A DNA stretch of 64,000 bases from Sanghuangporus weigelae (Eukaryota; Basidiomycota; Agaricomycetes; Hymenochaetales; Hymenochaetaceae): the NCBI GenBank assembly GCA_033182465.1, contig CP137327.1, positions 1,550,001 to 1,614,000 on the forward strand, given 5' to 3'. The first letter of the stretch is position 1; the number at the start of each line of letters is the position of its first letter. The translations under genes were made by a program, and so were the position numbers. Under the pieces are notes generated by a model. It made no database searches, was not told where the DNA came from, and saw only the letters and a program-made list of their open reading frames with translations. Positions 12,221-23,899 of the stretch are shown one piece after another.

Positions 12221-12942
12221 TCACAGCTTCGGATCCATTTTGATGTGTACGCCTGTCGCAACCAATCGGTGCTGTGTCACGTTCCAGATCTAGAACATAG
12301 GTCAGCACGGGATTGATTACGTATGACCTCATCGCATTCGCACCTCGGACCGGGCAGACATCGTCCGTGCTCCAAGTGAAATCGTCGTGCTCACTATTCG
12401 CAGCACATCCCCGCTGTAATATATTATTATTGTTTTATATTAACTCAGAGAGAGACGACTGACACGCGGGCGGGTGAATGGTATACCACGTCCAGCACTT
12501 GCGACACACCGCCCCTCCCGCCCCGCTTCATCGCATCCATAAGCCCGATGATGGGCAACGTCGAGCACACGTCGATCAGATACGCTGAGCATCCCCCGTG
12601 CATGTTCCCTCCTCCGTTCACCATATCTACGTAACCCTCAGTACACCGACTTTTCACACGCTAGCCCCGCGCACCTTGCTCGACGCCAATCTCACACACA
12701 ACCCGCGCCTCCATCCGCTCCGGCTCATCGCGCTTCCGCGTGATCTCTGCCTCCGTGATGACAAGCCGCCCGCCGATCGCGTCTGCGAACCCGGAGCCGC
12801 CGTGCATGAACACGCACAGCGCGCTCACCATCTGCTGCTTTGCGCTCGCGGGCGCGTTGCCCGCGATGGAGGCGTGCCGCGTCGCGTCGTGCACGTACAT
12901 TGGTGGGGAGGGCAGCGGGAGTGGTGTCCGTTTGCGGGACAT
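12221..12942 (-). CDS. Hotdog-fold thioesterase (4HBT / ACOT13-like)
   Basis: Four exons on the minus strand (12675-12942, 12464-12626, 12344-12413, 12221-12289) splice in frame to about 189 residues. The core motif is NGGGNMHGGCSAYLIDVC, the hotdog helix with its HGG, followed by GGVSQVLDVVYHSPARVGDVLRIVST, LGARTMSARSEIWN and a short tail ending KMDPKL. Such proteins hydrolyse acyl-CoA thioesters, by homology with ACOT13 medium- to long-chain ones. In the HGG motif many homologues have Ala-Ser after Gly-Gly where this one has Cys-Ser. The start at 12942 is the first ATG before the conserved MYVHDATRHASIAGNAPAS block; a further 5' exon cannot be excluded. A degraded duplicate lies at 15058-15640. 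Confidence 0.85.
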
Positions 12943-15057
12943 GGAGGAAGACCGTGGGGAGCGTTGTGCACTCGGGTGGACGGAACGGGAAACCGCGCTA
13001 TCACGGGGCTCACTCACGCGGTTTCTACTTACCCGACTCGGATGCGCATGCGCAGTTGATTTTGTTCACGCTAAACGTCTGCAACGCCGTCTTCGTTGGC
13101 GTGCTTTGCCCAACTGCAACTGGGTTCTTCTCGGTTTTGGAATGCCAAGCCCATACCAGAAGTGCTCCAGTCCCTCCTTTGATGCCTTGGTTCACTATGG
13201 GTGTCGAGAGGTGCATGCAACGCGTGCTGAGCGGTGTCGTCTACTATTCGCAGATGATCGCGTCTTATTCGATGGATGGATGGATATATGCTGGCTGCCT
13301 CGCGTGCGGGGATGAAAGCGCGACGAGACGTTGAGAGACGACGTTGAGCGTCTGATGGTGTACATGTCTTCATTCATTCAAGAGGAAGAGATTGGAAAAC
13401 ACACCTCTTTTTTTTGCTTCTTCCGGAATTCCTTGTCGGGGATGCCAGAGGGAGCTTGAATTTGCGCTGTTTTTCCGTTCTTATGTACATGTATACAGGA
13501 AGAAGAAAAGATATGTATACTAATATCAATGAATGATAGAAGACGTCGAAGCCAAAGAGGGGGGGGGGGCGGAATCGAAGAAGTTCAGTTCTAACTGCAC
13601 TCAGCGGTCTTGTTTCGAGGAGACTTATTCTTCCTTCGCGCTTCTTGTGTCTGTTGCGCAGCTCGGTACGTGCTTCGATGAACCGATGCAGCATGGCATT
13701 GGCAGAGGCCCTCTGTCCTCTCGGTCTCTTGACGCGCATTGTGTCGAGGATATTTGGACGTGTATACGGATGGATTGACCGGCCGGGAAGATCGACTGGG
13801 ATGAGAGGGGAGGTGTGCATGTTGCTGCTCGTATGTCGGACGAGTGTTGCTTTGTGGTGCTGTCCTGCTCCGTTGACCATGCGTGCGGAATTCCGATGCC
13901 GATGCAAGTGCGTATGGCTGCACCTGAGCGCAGCAGCGTTGGCTAGCTGCCTTCTGGCCCTTTTTGCGTGCATATACATATATTTTCGATGAGTCGAGTC
14001 GCCGGCATCGCGATTCGATTCTGCATTGAGGATGACCGAACTCGGACGGTTGACGATTTCTGATTGAAATACATGGCGCGTACGTTCTTGATGGAATGAC
14101 GACTACGTGGCTCTTTCTCCCTCCCTGGCAGCATAGAGACTGGTCACTTGTTGTTAATCAAGTGCGAATTCGTTCTTCCCGTCTTGTTTCACTTTCCCTT
14201 ACTTCCATCGCACTTCTTTTTGGCATTTGTTGCGTGGATCTTCTTTTTGATATCACGTTACGCCTATTCTGGTGGCGAAGCAGATGCACATGCACATCGA
14301 TGCAAACCTTTCGGTCCTTATGTGTGTGTGTGTGTGTGTGTTTTTTTCGCTTTCGCTGCGACACCGGAGCTTTTAGGTCGTTTGTTTCATCAGATTCAAT
14401 TCATGTTTCAGGCACGTTTTCGTGTCCGCTGTCTTCTTGCTGATCTCTTTTTTTTTTTTTTTTTGCGCCTCAAGTCTGACCCGGACGAGGACTGAGTCTG
14501 TCAGTCAGTATTCCCGGTCGGCAACAGCAGCAGACGGACCTTCCGTCGACGTCAAACGGTCAATAGCAGACACGGCCCTAGACCCAGAACAGGAAGTTTC
14601 GCTATCAGGAGTTCCTTCATATTTTACCCGCTCTCTCACGCGATTCATCTTTGCTGTCAAGGATCGTTCTAAGTATGTGAAGGACTTCGTTGCATTTTTT
14701 GGGTTTCCTCTTTCTTATCATGGCGTGGAATCCGAATGCAGGAACTTGGATCTGATTTCTTGCTTTTCCTGTGCTGTGTATTCTGTTCTGTGATTCATTG
14801 GACTTATCCGCGCCTGCTCGTCTCTGGCTGATACGCATTGCGACGGCTGGCTCTCGATCTTTCGGCTTTCAGGGCTTTTTTTGCCTTCGCTGTGATCTCG
14901 AAGCTTTGAAACGCGCGCACAGGTATTCCTCCCAAACGGTCGTCTTCGTGCTGATCTTTCTTATGCGCTTCAGGCATGCTGCGATGTAGCCTACAGACGC
15001 GAGGACAGATAGTCTGACAGTGATACTTTATATCATAATCAGGTCTGTCCTTAAGTC
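12943..15057. other. Gene-poor spacer with simple repeats
   Basis: No gene is supported here on either strand. The open frames are low-complexity shadows without family motifs. Simple tracts stand out: a run of G at about 13560-13569, a (TG)10 tract at 14321-14340 followed by T's, and a T run at about 14447-14464. The stretch lies between the thioesterase gene and its decayed duplicate, so it may include sequence copied in the same duplication, but I could not match it. Confidence 0.5.
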
Positions 15058-15640
15058 TGGGTGCAGGAGGATCCATTTTGGTATATGCGCCTGATGAGGT
15101 GGCGCGTTTGGTTACCAGATCCGGGCTAGTGTTAGGCGGGCTTGTCAACGGGTGAGGAAAGCGTACCCTCGCGGCGAGCGGACATGGAACGCGCGCCGAG
15201 GGAGACTTTCGTGCTGATGATCGCCACTGATACATACAGTACGACGAAGAAGTCGTCGGTTGCTACCAGGACGAGATGGATGTGTGTTTGTGTTTGTATG
15301 ACCGACACGCGTGCGGGGGATCAAAGATGATGTCCATGGCCTGCGAGACTCCTCCGATGCCTCCCTGCTTTGTTCAGTCGATACGCGCGATGAGGGGTAA
15401 TGTTGAGTATCTGATGGGACTTTCTTTGTATGGGAGGATTAGATGGGAAGGTCGCTCTTAGTGCGCACACGTCGTGCGTAAATATGGAGATCGACTTGAG
15501 CATTTGCTGCTCGGCGGAGTCCGGGGCGCTTCCGGAGATTTCTGCGTGTTGGGACGAGTCGTAGATGTATAACAAGAGCGTGTTCTCCTGTGGGGGTGGT
15601 GGAGGACATCTCGGGGCTTGGGCGAGCTTGAAGTCGTTGC
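15058..15640 (-). pseudogene. Degraded duplicate of the thioesterase gene
   Basis: Pieces of all four exons of the thioesterase at 12221-12942 can be recognised in the same order and orientation. The exon-A piece near 15470-15600 reads LYIYDSSQHAEISGSAPDSAEQQML, against MYVHDATRHASIAGNAPASAKQQMV. The exon-B piece near 15320-15420 reads GGIGGVSQAMDIIF, with an in-frame TGA just before it. The exon-C piece near 15168-15238 reads STKVSLGARSMSARRE. The exon-D piece near 15058-15125 keeps TKMDPP. The HGG active segment is missing, one exon carries a stop, and no normal C-terminal stop remains. It is therefore a tandem duplicate in decay, not a working enzyme. Confidence 0.8.
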
Positions 15641-16342
15641 TGTGATGAGTTTCGGTCGGGCTTGGGGAAGGGGTTTCGAGATCGAGCGTTAGGTATATGG
15701 AATGGATTTCCAAGCCCGTGTTGACGACGAACAGAAGAGGAGAAGAATATTCTTCTCTATATTCACTGCTCGGAACTATTGCACGGGTAGCCTATGACTA
15801 GTTCTAGTCGTGTTGCATTCTGGGGGAAATCTTCTTTCTTATTCTTCCGGTTCGAAAGACCACTCGGCCTGCCTATGAAAGACGTCTGTATCTTGCTTTA
15901 CTTATTCGTCGCTGACTACACTGTATACGCACTTCTCGCTTCTTGCGTCTTTCCGCGTCGATAAATTCAGTCGAGAAGCGCGGAAGAGCCCTGCGGCATC
16001 ATTGCTTTTATGACTGTTACGTGTTTATGGACAATTTACTTGGGCTTGTGGCTTGCATTCTAGACCATGGACCCACTACTGCTACTCAGGACTCGGCAAT
16101 TGGCCTGATTCATTTCTCACGTCTATGTCTTTTCATTCAGCAAATGCCTGTAGATCGACATATAGGAATAGGAACTTTGCAGTCAGCCTCTGCGGTGGGC
16201 AGTCAGCCTTCCTGGTCAGCCCTCAACTTCTGTATCAATATAATTGCGAACTTGACTGGAACTGGTCTTCTTTCGTCTTGCTTTTCTCCCTGTTTCCTTC
16301 TCTAAAGCTATTCTATTGTAGGACTCTCTCTTGTAAAAACAA
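15641..16342. other. Upstream region of the GH13 gene
   Basis: No coding region is supported. The part next to 16343 must contain the promoter and 5' leader of the amylase-like gene. The leader is pyrimidine-rich (TTCTCTAAAGC, CTCTCTCTTG), which is common before fungal start codons. Confidence 0.5.
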
Positions 16343-18073
16343 ATGCGAATCGCATCAGCTTTCGCACTCTCTGCATTTGCACTTTCTGCTTTCGCTGCGA
16401 CCGCGGAGCAATGGAAGTCGCGCTCTATATACCAGGTACGCACGATCTCTGAATTCTACATCACATTTACGGGAATCGAATTCTTGCTTACTTGCTTCTT
16501 GCTGTACGTAGATCGTTACCGACCGTTTCGCCCTTGGCAATGGCACATACCCGCCTTGCAACACAACTGACAGGAAATATTGTGGCGGAGACTGGCGTGG
16601 GATTATCAACAACCTGGACTATATTCAGGGCATGGGCTTTGATGCTGTCTGGATCTCACCCCTCTCGACTCAGGTCAACGAGACGGGCGAGGGGGACCCG
16701 TATCATGGGTGCGTGTCGCTTTTCATGGCATATGCCAGCCGCTTCGACCTCTCCTCTTACTAAGTACTTTTCGATGTAGATACTGGACAGGTGACCTCTT
16801 CTCGCTCAACAAGCACTTTGGGGATGAAAGCGATCTGAAGGGCCTCGTCTCGGCTCTTCATGCGCGTGAGATGTATCTCATGCTCGATGTCAACGTCAAT
16901 CATATGGGATCCAACTCCACGCCTGCGAACGTCTCCTGGCTCTTGCCTTTCATGAACGAGACGAACTACCATTACCAATGCTCCATCGACGACTGGACTA
17001 ATCAGTGGGAAGTCGAGAACTGCTGGCTCGGAGACAATAATATCCAACTCCCCGATTTAAACACGGAAAACCAGACTGTGGTGGATATGCTGAATACGTG
17101 GATTAACCAGACGGTGGATGCGTTTAATATGGATGGGCTGAGGATACACGCTGCGAGGCATGTGAGGAAGGACTTTTGGCCTGCGTTTACGGCGAATGCG
17201 AGTGTGTTCGCTCTGGGAGAGGTTAATAGCGATGACATCGACTACACGGCGGATTATACTTCTGTGCTCGACAGTCTTCTCGATTATCCGGGTTATTACC
17301 ACCTTCAGCAAGCTTTCTCGAATGCGAACGGTGACCTGCAGTCTCTCATCACGTCTCTCCGTAATACGCAACGTTCGTACAAGATGGGCGCATTTGCGAG
17401 CGGAGCTTTCATGGAGAACCATGACCAGCCTCGCTTCCGGTCCCTCACGAAGGACCAATCGCTCATCAAGAACGCCATGGCGTGGATATTTGCGACAGAT
17501 GCTATGCCTATAGTCTATTACGGACAGGAGCAGGGCTTCAGCGGAGCGCAGGATCCAGATAACCGCGAAGCGCTTTGGCTTTCTGGAATGAAGAATGTGG
17601 GACCGATGTATGAGCATATCGCTGCGCTCAATGCTGCTCGAAAGCTGGCTGCTCGCGCGTCGGATGACAATTTCCACAACACGTCTGTGAAGGTCGTTTC
17701 GTCGAGCAATGGTACTGCTGCGCTTGTCAAACCGCCTATGCTCGCGCTCATCTCGAACGGAGGGAACACTTCAACACCGGAATGGAGCGTCTCGGCGTCC
17801 GATACGGGCTACGAACCTGATATGACGCTCGTTGACGTCCTCTCATGCGAGGTCGTTGTGACGGGAGATGATGGTACCGTCTCCACGCGCTCGAAGAATG
17901 GGCTCCCGCTTGTACTGCTCCCGCAGACGGCGCTCGCGAAGTCCACGCTGTGTGGACAGCCGCAGTCGCTTTCATCCACGACGAATGGTGGGAGTGAGAG
18001 GACGGCGAAGGTGTCTTGGACACTGGTCGCGTCTGCGCTTGCTGTCGTTGCATTCTTGTCTTCTTCTCTTTGA
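16343..18073 (+). CDS. GPI-anchored GH13 alpha-amylase homologue lacking the catalytic nucleophile
   Basis: Three exons (16343-16435, 16512-16708, 16780-18073) give about 527 residues. The start has a signal peptide with a doubled ALSAF motif. The chain follows fungal alpha-amylases (GH13_1): IVTDRFAL, a CGGDWRGI block, conserved region I DVNVNHM, region III ALGEV with the acid/base Glu, region [12 protein letters not shown] with the third catalytic Asp, and IVYYGQEQ. In region II, where active enzymes have GLRID, the sequence reads [10 protein letters not shown]: the nucleophile Asp codon is CAC (17147-17149). Many NXT/S sites and a hydrophobic C-terminal tail after a Ser/Thr-rich stretch indicate a GPI-anchored surface protein. 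Without the Asp it is unlikely to hydrolyse starch by the normal mechanism. A carbohydrate-binding or wall role is an inference. The frame is fully open, so it does not look like ordinary decay. Confidence 0.9.
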
Positions 18074-18415
18074 GTTGATCGTTTGTATGCGCGTACGATT
18101 AGGCGCATAGGGTTCGTAATCTCTTATTTTTTATCCTTATCCTTAACTGTATTTTTGGGTTATTGTTGCCTGCGGGTGTATCGAAGTGCTCTCACTCCTG
18201 AATCCGAATGATGCATCCTTTCAACTTCTTCGGAAACATTGTAGGCAAGAAGATTGTGTAAACTACATTGCCACGCGAAAGAAGCGTCGCACATCTGATA
18301 TTCAAAGTTTCTTTCCGTCGTGCACCTCAATGAATTGCACCCGAACTGACTCGAAAGAGGATTGCAATATACGAAATACACAAATATTCAATTGGTCACG
18401 CAGACCTAATCGGAA
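18074..18415. other. Convergent intergenic region
   Basis: This is shared 3' flank between the plus-strand GH13 gene and the minus-strand VHS-GAT gene. It is AT-richer than both, and nothing else is recognised. Confidence 0.6.
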
Positions 18416-21400
18416 TCACCCCATCCCACCAACAGCCAACTCTAGCATCCTTTCCTTCGTCCGCTCAGCCGCTGCATCATATGCATAATGGATCTTGGGC
18501 TTCCAGCGGTCGCGATCACGGTCCGAATCGTTGTCGGGATCGTTATCGAGATCGGTGTTGTTGACGTCGGGCTCCGATGAGCGGAATTCAGAGTGCAGGT
18601 CTTCGAGATGTGCATGTGCATCGCCGTTTGGTGTACCAAGAGAACCTGAAATGACAAGGAAGCGATCAATAACTTATACCCGGATTAATGAATGAAACGA
18701 ACCGGCGCGCAAGTCCTCTTCCGCCATTCTTCTCTTGCCTGCTGCTTTCTCGCTCAGCGTCGGCAGCTCGGTCGACTCTGGTCTTCCGGGGTCGTTCTGT
18801 ACAACGGTGGCACTGCGAAGCACTGTCTGGTCGGACGTCTCCCTCTCTATTTTCGGATTCGCGGCTACTGCAGTTGTGCTGGCGTCTATGCTACTGCCCA
18901 AGCTTGTGTCAACCGAAGCAGCTCTCGAGTGTACGATGGAGTTGGGCCGAGAGGCATTGATAGGCGATGAAGTACGCGAGTGGACCCCTGCCCCTGCTAC
19001 TGCAGCAGCCACAGCAGCAGCGGCGGCTGCAGCTCCAGAAGGTGGAGGTGAGCGTGGACCGTGTAACGGCCGATTTGGAGCCGGTGCGAGGTGACCTTGA
19101 TTGTGACTGTGCCCGTGCGTATTAAAGCTATGCGAACTATCTGAGCCGGAGAGATGCTGTTGTGATGACGACTGCAATTGTGCGAAGTGTTGGTGATATA
19201 AAGCAGCTGCAGATAGTGGCATGGTATCTGCGGCAGTGTGCTTGTCCGATGAAGGTGGTGGAAGGTTAGACAGGTGAGAAGTCTGCGAATTCATGAGGAA
19301 GCTTGATGGTGATTGCGAACGTGAGCTTGACGGTGCGAGTGAAGGTGCAGCGAGGAAACTGGATGCCTCTCCGCTCAGCTGGTGATCCTGAGCAGCATAA
19401 TTAGCTGGGTCACGATAAAAGATATTCTCAGTGTCACGCACTATCGACGTCGCTCGTATCTCCACCTTCGACCTCTCCCACGCCTGCCTCTCTGCTTCGC
19501 TCTCAATCCCAATCCTTTCAATATCTCCATATATGCGTAAAACCTCTGCCAGCTCCTCGTTAGCAAGTAACAGGTCTGCCAAGAGCTTTTCTTCTTGGGT
19601 CGATGGTAATTCATCTCCGTTCCGTAAGGCTTCGGGTCCGAGAGTTTCGAGCTGGCGCATGCGTGATCTCTCTGCGCCTGCTGAAGCCCAGGGAATCTGC
19701 GCCTGAATGAGATCTTGTGAGGCTCGGCACTTTGCGTAAAATTCCTGTATCGTTGCGATATATAAAATTAACGTGAGCTTAGGTCGAGAACAAGCAGCAT
19801 GCACGCACGAACCTTGATGATGTCCTTCTCCTTCAAGTCATCCGGTGTTGCAAATGCCAGTGCTTCATCCAAAAGCTGCGCATTCCCGCGTCCGATCGTG
19901 CATTCCTGGGATAGGCGACGGATATCCTCGTCTACAGGTATGATTCCGTTGCGCGAAGATCGACGTTCGCTCATTGGAGGACGCAACTGTCAAAGTATCG
20001 TAAGATCGAGACTGAGGACTGACAAGAAACCAACAGGAATCACCCTATGACGGTCACCTTCTCCATCAAGATGTGAAATAACGGGTTGAGGGTGGAACAT
20101 CGGATTGTTCATGGACAACGGCATGCCCTAGCATCAATGAATTTTCAATCGAACTTATCGTCCAGAATCAAGTTTGCTCACTTCGTCCGGTAGCGTCTCA
20201 GGTTTCAACTTCCGCCACACTACTTTGAAGTTCTCCCGCTTGGATGTATCCTTACCACCTGACATTTGCAAATGCCGGTGCAATGTATTAGTGTCCTGTG
20301 TTGCACTCTGTGAGCATGGGGAAAAACCTACCCTTCTGGTTCGCTAAGTAAGCTGCAGCACCGAGGACTTCGATGAGACGGTCACGAATGACTAATGAAC
20401 GCGTGTGGAGGATGACATCCTCGACTACATCCAGGAACTTGCGAGAACTTGTCTGGGCTTTGATACATCAGTCTCAACGTACACGTGCGAATAAAGAATA
20501 TAGGAGTGAGAAACGGATCCAGCCACCTCTCAATGATTTGGAAACCAAGACGTCCGAAGTAGACGAGCAAGAGAAGGAAATGCAACATACTGATGAAGAA
20601 ATCCGACGCGTTTTGTAGCATGACAGCCCATAACTGAAGACGTGACTGGTCAGAATTTTCGTGAATTGACAAACCACCTTAAATCACTCACCGAGACTGC
20701 GCCCAACTGTTCAGATGGTCTTGCATACCTGAGTGAAGATAGGTTTGGTCAGAAGACTTCAAATCACCAAACAAGAAAAAAAAAAGGCACGCACTTGAGC
20801 TCCTTGCGTAAAGCCTTAGCTATACTCTTCGCATTCGCTTCACCGTCCTTCACGTCTCTTCCTTCTTTGCCGTCTTTCCTCTCCTTTCCTTTCGTCTGCT
20901 CGCAGAGCTCAAAAGCGAGCGCCCAATCGATGCCTTCCTGGCTTGGAGAGACAAATAGACCGACCATACGCGCAAGTGGGTCGGCTCCGCCACTTTGCGA
21001 GAGAGCCTGGGAGGATGAAATCATTGCTGCGTTGATAGCGGGTGTCGAGTGATACGCGAGGTCGTGAGCAGGGAGGATTGGTGGTGGCATATTGTTGTAG
21101 GAGTGAATTGGAAGAGGCTGGGGTTGATTGGCATGAAGGGGAACAGGAGCAGAGATGTCGAGCCGAGGAGGCGCTTGTGGAGGATGATGTTGTGAGGGTG
21201 GTAGAGTGAGCGGGTCGACGGTCGTGTCGAAGTCCTTCTTGCTTTTCGAACGGTCCTTATCCTTGTCTCTATCCTTGCCAGTAGAGAAGATGTTCGTCAA
21301 GAATTGCGCCTTCTCTTTTTTGTCTTTTCTTTCTTTCTCTGTTCCTCTCTCGTCTTTCCCGACGCCGCCGCCGCCTTCGCGCTTCGAGTCTCCACTGTCG

Positions 21401-22863
21401 CCCAGTTGCTGTAAGCGCTCGAAGAACCCTTTACTGTCCCTGTCCTTATCCTTCTCTCCGCCACCCTTTCTTGGCACCGCCTTCCCTTCAATTTCGAGAT
21501 CACGCTCCCGCCAACGTGCCTGCCGTTCTAGCTCTAATGAATCGCGTTCAAGTTCTGGATCAACCTCAGAAGACCGGCGCATGCCGGATTCGTCGTCGAA
21601 ATCACTGCTGACACCTTCGTTTGCGCCAAACTCGATATCAGAGAGCGAGTGTGAACGATTACGGTGCTGAGATTCTTGGTATTGCTGTTGTTGTGGATAT
21701 TGTTGTTGATGCTGTCGTGTGCCTTGTTGAGATTTTTCTTTGCGAGATGAGAGAACCGGAACGCGTAGGTGAGTATGTAGAGCATGGAGTTGCTGCAGGT
21801 GGGCCTGAGGCTGTGATTGAGGCTGAGGATGGTGAATCTCTCGCGGTTCACGATCGCGATCGCGATCACGATGAGCAGAACGGATAGAGGTCCTTGATAC
21901 CAAGCCTGACCCTGTCTTGTGCTGATGCTGAGAGGAAGCTGTCGGACTCATGGCGCCCAGCATGCTTGAATCGAGAGCGCGCAATATAGCAGCCGTGCTC
22001 GCTTGTGGAGGGGGAGGTACCGACGCTTGAGGTAGCTGGTGCTGCGCCAATTGCAGAGAGGCCGTATGGATCGGTGATTGGATGTTGTTCGAGTTGGCGT
22101 TCTTCTTGCGCAGGACACCGCCTCCGACTCCTCCTGCTGCGCCTGTGCTTGCGCCCGCGGGACCTGTTGTCCCTCCCGACCCTGGGAGACCGGCTCCGGC
22201 GGCCGGGGAGATTGGCGATGGCGCGTACGAGCCAGCACTGCCAGGCGGGTTTGGTGGATGGTTTTGAGCCAAGAGCGGCGCTGATGTTGTCCGCGGAGAA
22301 GACTGGGGCGCGCCTGGAAGGAGGGAGTTAAGTGAAGACGTTCTTGAGGCGGAGAATGGCTGCTGGTGGGTATATGGCGGCGTCGATGGATGAGGTTGAG
22401 GAGAGAAGGGGTTGGGCAGAGTCGTGTTGGAGGTTGAGAGAGAAGCGACGGACGGTGAACGATCCCTGTCGTTGTTGAGCGGCGGCGGCTGTTGCTGCTG
22501 CTGCCGTTGTCTGTAAGGATGTTGACCGGCGACGAGCTCCCAGCTTGTAATGTCGTCGGTGGATGGATATGCGGCCACCGAGTTGCGGTATCCTCGACCA
22601 ACATTGTCCCTCTCCCTTTCTCTGTCCCGCTCTCTATCTCTTTCTCTCGCGTGCACTGGATGTTGCTGATACAACGCTTGTTGCTGCTGCGCATATTGCT
22701 GCAGCTGAGCGTCGGGGGAGGTAGGGTCGTTGACGTTGTGTACGAGGGTGAACGGTGAGATTGCACGGGGACCAGGTTCTCTGTCCTCGTCTTGTTGTTG
22801 TTGTTGCTGTTGCTGTTGCTGATGGTGAGGATGCCTTGGATGAGACTTGAAGAGCTTTTTCAT
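18416..22863 (-). CDS. VHS-GAT domain protein (LSB5/GGA-like) with long disordered N-terminus
   Basis: About nine exons on the minus strand give roughly 1,300 residues. Exon 1 (20795-22863, about 690 residues) starts at MKKLFKSHPRHP and is low complexity: a Gln run at residues 15-24, RDRERDRERERD repeats, and many Pro, Ser, His and charged repeats. Its end enters the VHS domain (GIDWALAFELCEQ... IAKALRKELKYARPSEQLGAVSLWAVMLQNASDFFI...SSRKFLDVVEDVIL, about 20350-20990), which binds cargo or ubiquitin on endosomes. A GAT domain follows (RRLSQECTIGRGNAQLLDEAL... LANEELAEVLRIYGDIE, about 19550-19960), which binds ubiquitin and ARF-type GTPases. A Ser/His/Ala-rich tail with an Ala run follows. The last exon is acidic (DLDNDPDNDSDRDRDR). 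VHS plus GAT without an adaptin ear fits yeast Lsb5, which links endocytosis and actin. The N-terminal extension is far longer than in that family. Confidence 0.87.
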
Positions 22864-22989
22864 CGCTGCGCTGTGACGATTGCATCGACCGTGATGACCC
22901 CGCCACCGCCTCCGCTATTGTGTTTGCCGTTGTGAATGTTGAGGACGGAGGATAAGATCTTGGCTCGCGAACGCAACGCGCATCAACTT

Positions 22990-23062
22990 CAAGGCGCGAA
23001 TCCCCATCAATCCTTTATTTTATTTTATATTATATTATATTACATTATTATTATTTATTTAT
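22990..23062. other. AT-only simple-sequence spacer
   Basis: A run of TTTTA, TATTA and TTTA units lies between the 5' end of the VHS-GAT gene and the 3' end of the next gene. It serves as the terminal flank of the latter and lies within the promoter region of the former. Confidence 0.6.
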
Positions 23063-23701
23063 TTATTTTCTGAATATTCTGCCGACGCTGCGACTGAACG
23101 GAACGACGACCGCTCGAGCGAACGCTGGTGAAAAGTACAACGAGACGCCTATTCGCACCGGCAGCAGCGCCTGAAGTTCGCTCAGTATTACATATTTTAT
23201 TTTGATTACAATAAAGCATACTTTTGTGGCACAGTACGCGACGAGCGCGTTTGCGACGTCCCCTGCGACATTGATTCCACTCGTTGTCGTCGATGACGGC
23301 GACGAAGACGGAGGAGCGCCCTTTTGGAACCCCCAGATACCATATCTCCTCCCGACTCTTTCGGTCCACTGTTCCCCTTCCTCCATCCACCTCTCGGTCG
23401 CGTCTCTGATCCAGCTCCCACCTTCTTCCTCTTTTCTCATGGCGCTCGTGCCGCTGCTGCTACTGGCCTCACGTGCATAAGTAACGACGCGTTCGCCAAC
23501 GCCAAACGTCCGACAAGTGTAGAACACGCCCACGAGCGGGACAATCGCCGTCGCTTCGTGCAGAATCGCGAAACTCGTTATCAGCGCCGGAAGAGCGGTC
23601 CCCGTTCGCGCCGAGATGCCCGCTAGCGTGGTTCGGTAGCGTGATACGATCGAACTGGCGGCATTCTTGTTGCTGGTATTCGGCGGCGGAGAGTCGGTCA
23701 T
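23063..23701 (-). CDS. FAM210/DUF1279-like mitochondrial membrane protein
   Basis: One open frame from ATG at 23701 encodes 212 residues, but it contains a likely 51-bp intron at about 23166-23216 (GTATGC...CTTCAG) whose removal keeps the frame and gives about 195 residues. Motifs fit the FAM210/DUF1279 group: LPALITSFAILHEATAIVPLVGVFY (a membrane helix) near residues 38-62, and GDVANALVAYCATK plus ALLPVRIGVSLYFSPAFARAVVVPF at the C-terminus (second helix). Relatives are inner mitochondrial membrane proteins of poorly defined role. The intron-less reading would insert VCFIVIKIKYVILSELQ in a conserved place, so splicing is favoured. The gene shares a 198-bp upstream region with the divergent acetoacetyl-CoA synthetase gene. 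Confidence 0.8.
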   Translation of the reverse strand: MTDSPPPNTSNKNAASSIVSRYRTTLAGISARTGTALPALITSFAILHEATAIVPLVGVFYTCRTFGVGERVVTYAREASSSSGTSAMRKEEEGGSWIRDATERWMEEGEQWTERVGRRYGIWGFQKGAPPSSSPSSTTTSGINVAGDVANALVAYCATKVCFIVIKIKYVILSELQALLPVRIGVSLYFSPAFARAVVVPFSRSVGRIFRK

Positions 23702-23899
23702 TGAGGCGGGAACTAACCAAACGGCGACCTGTCCACTCTTCCATTGGCCACGAAGTGCCGGCGTCGTTCAACTTGTGATCCACGACGACTAAATGCATTT
23801 GATTCGAATGATTTCTCACGCATTATATAGAACCTGGCCAATGACAATGCCGTACTACCTCTGCCTTTCCTTCCGCTCCCATCTAGGACTACCGGTCGA
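23702..23899. promoter_or_regulatory. Bidirectional promoter region
   Basis: A 198-bp gap separates the start codons of two divergent genes, the FAM210-like protein (minus) and acetoacetyl-CoA synthetase (plus). It must hold both promoters and both 5' leaders. A TATATAG lies near 23824 and CCAAT-like boxes (CATTGGCC near 23743, GGCCAATGAC near 23836) are visible. Assignment of elements to a gene is inference. Confidence 0.5.

Noticed and set aside
12598-13334. Plus-strand frames over the thioesterase gene
   Set aside because: The minus strand has a spliced model with conserved motifs; these are shadows in GC-rich DNA.
13374-14495. Several frames of 100-200 codons on both strands
   Set aside because: Low-complexity composition, no splice-consistent model, no family motif, overlapping on opposite strands.
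21206-22758. Plus-strand frames opposite the VHS-GAT gene (Ser/Leu-rich)
   Set aside because: Mirror images of the repetitive coding strand.
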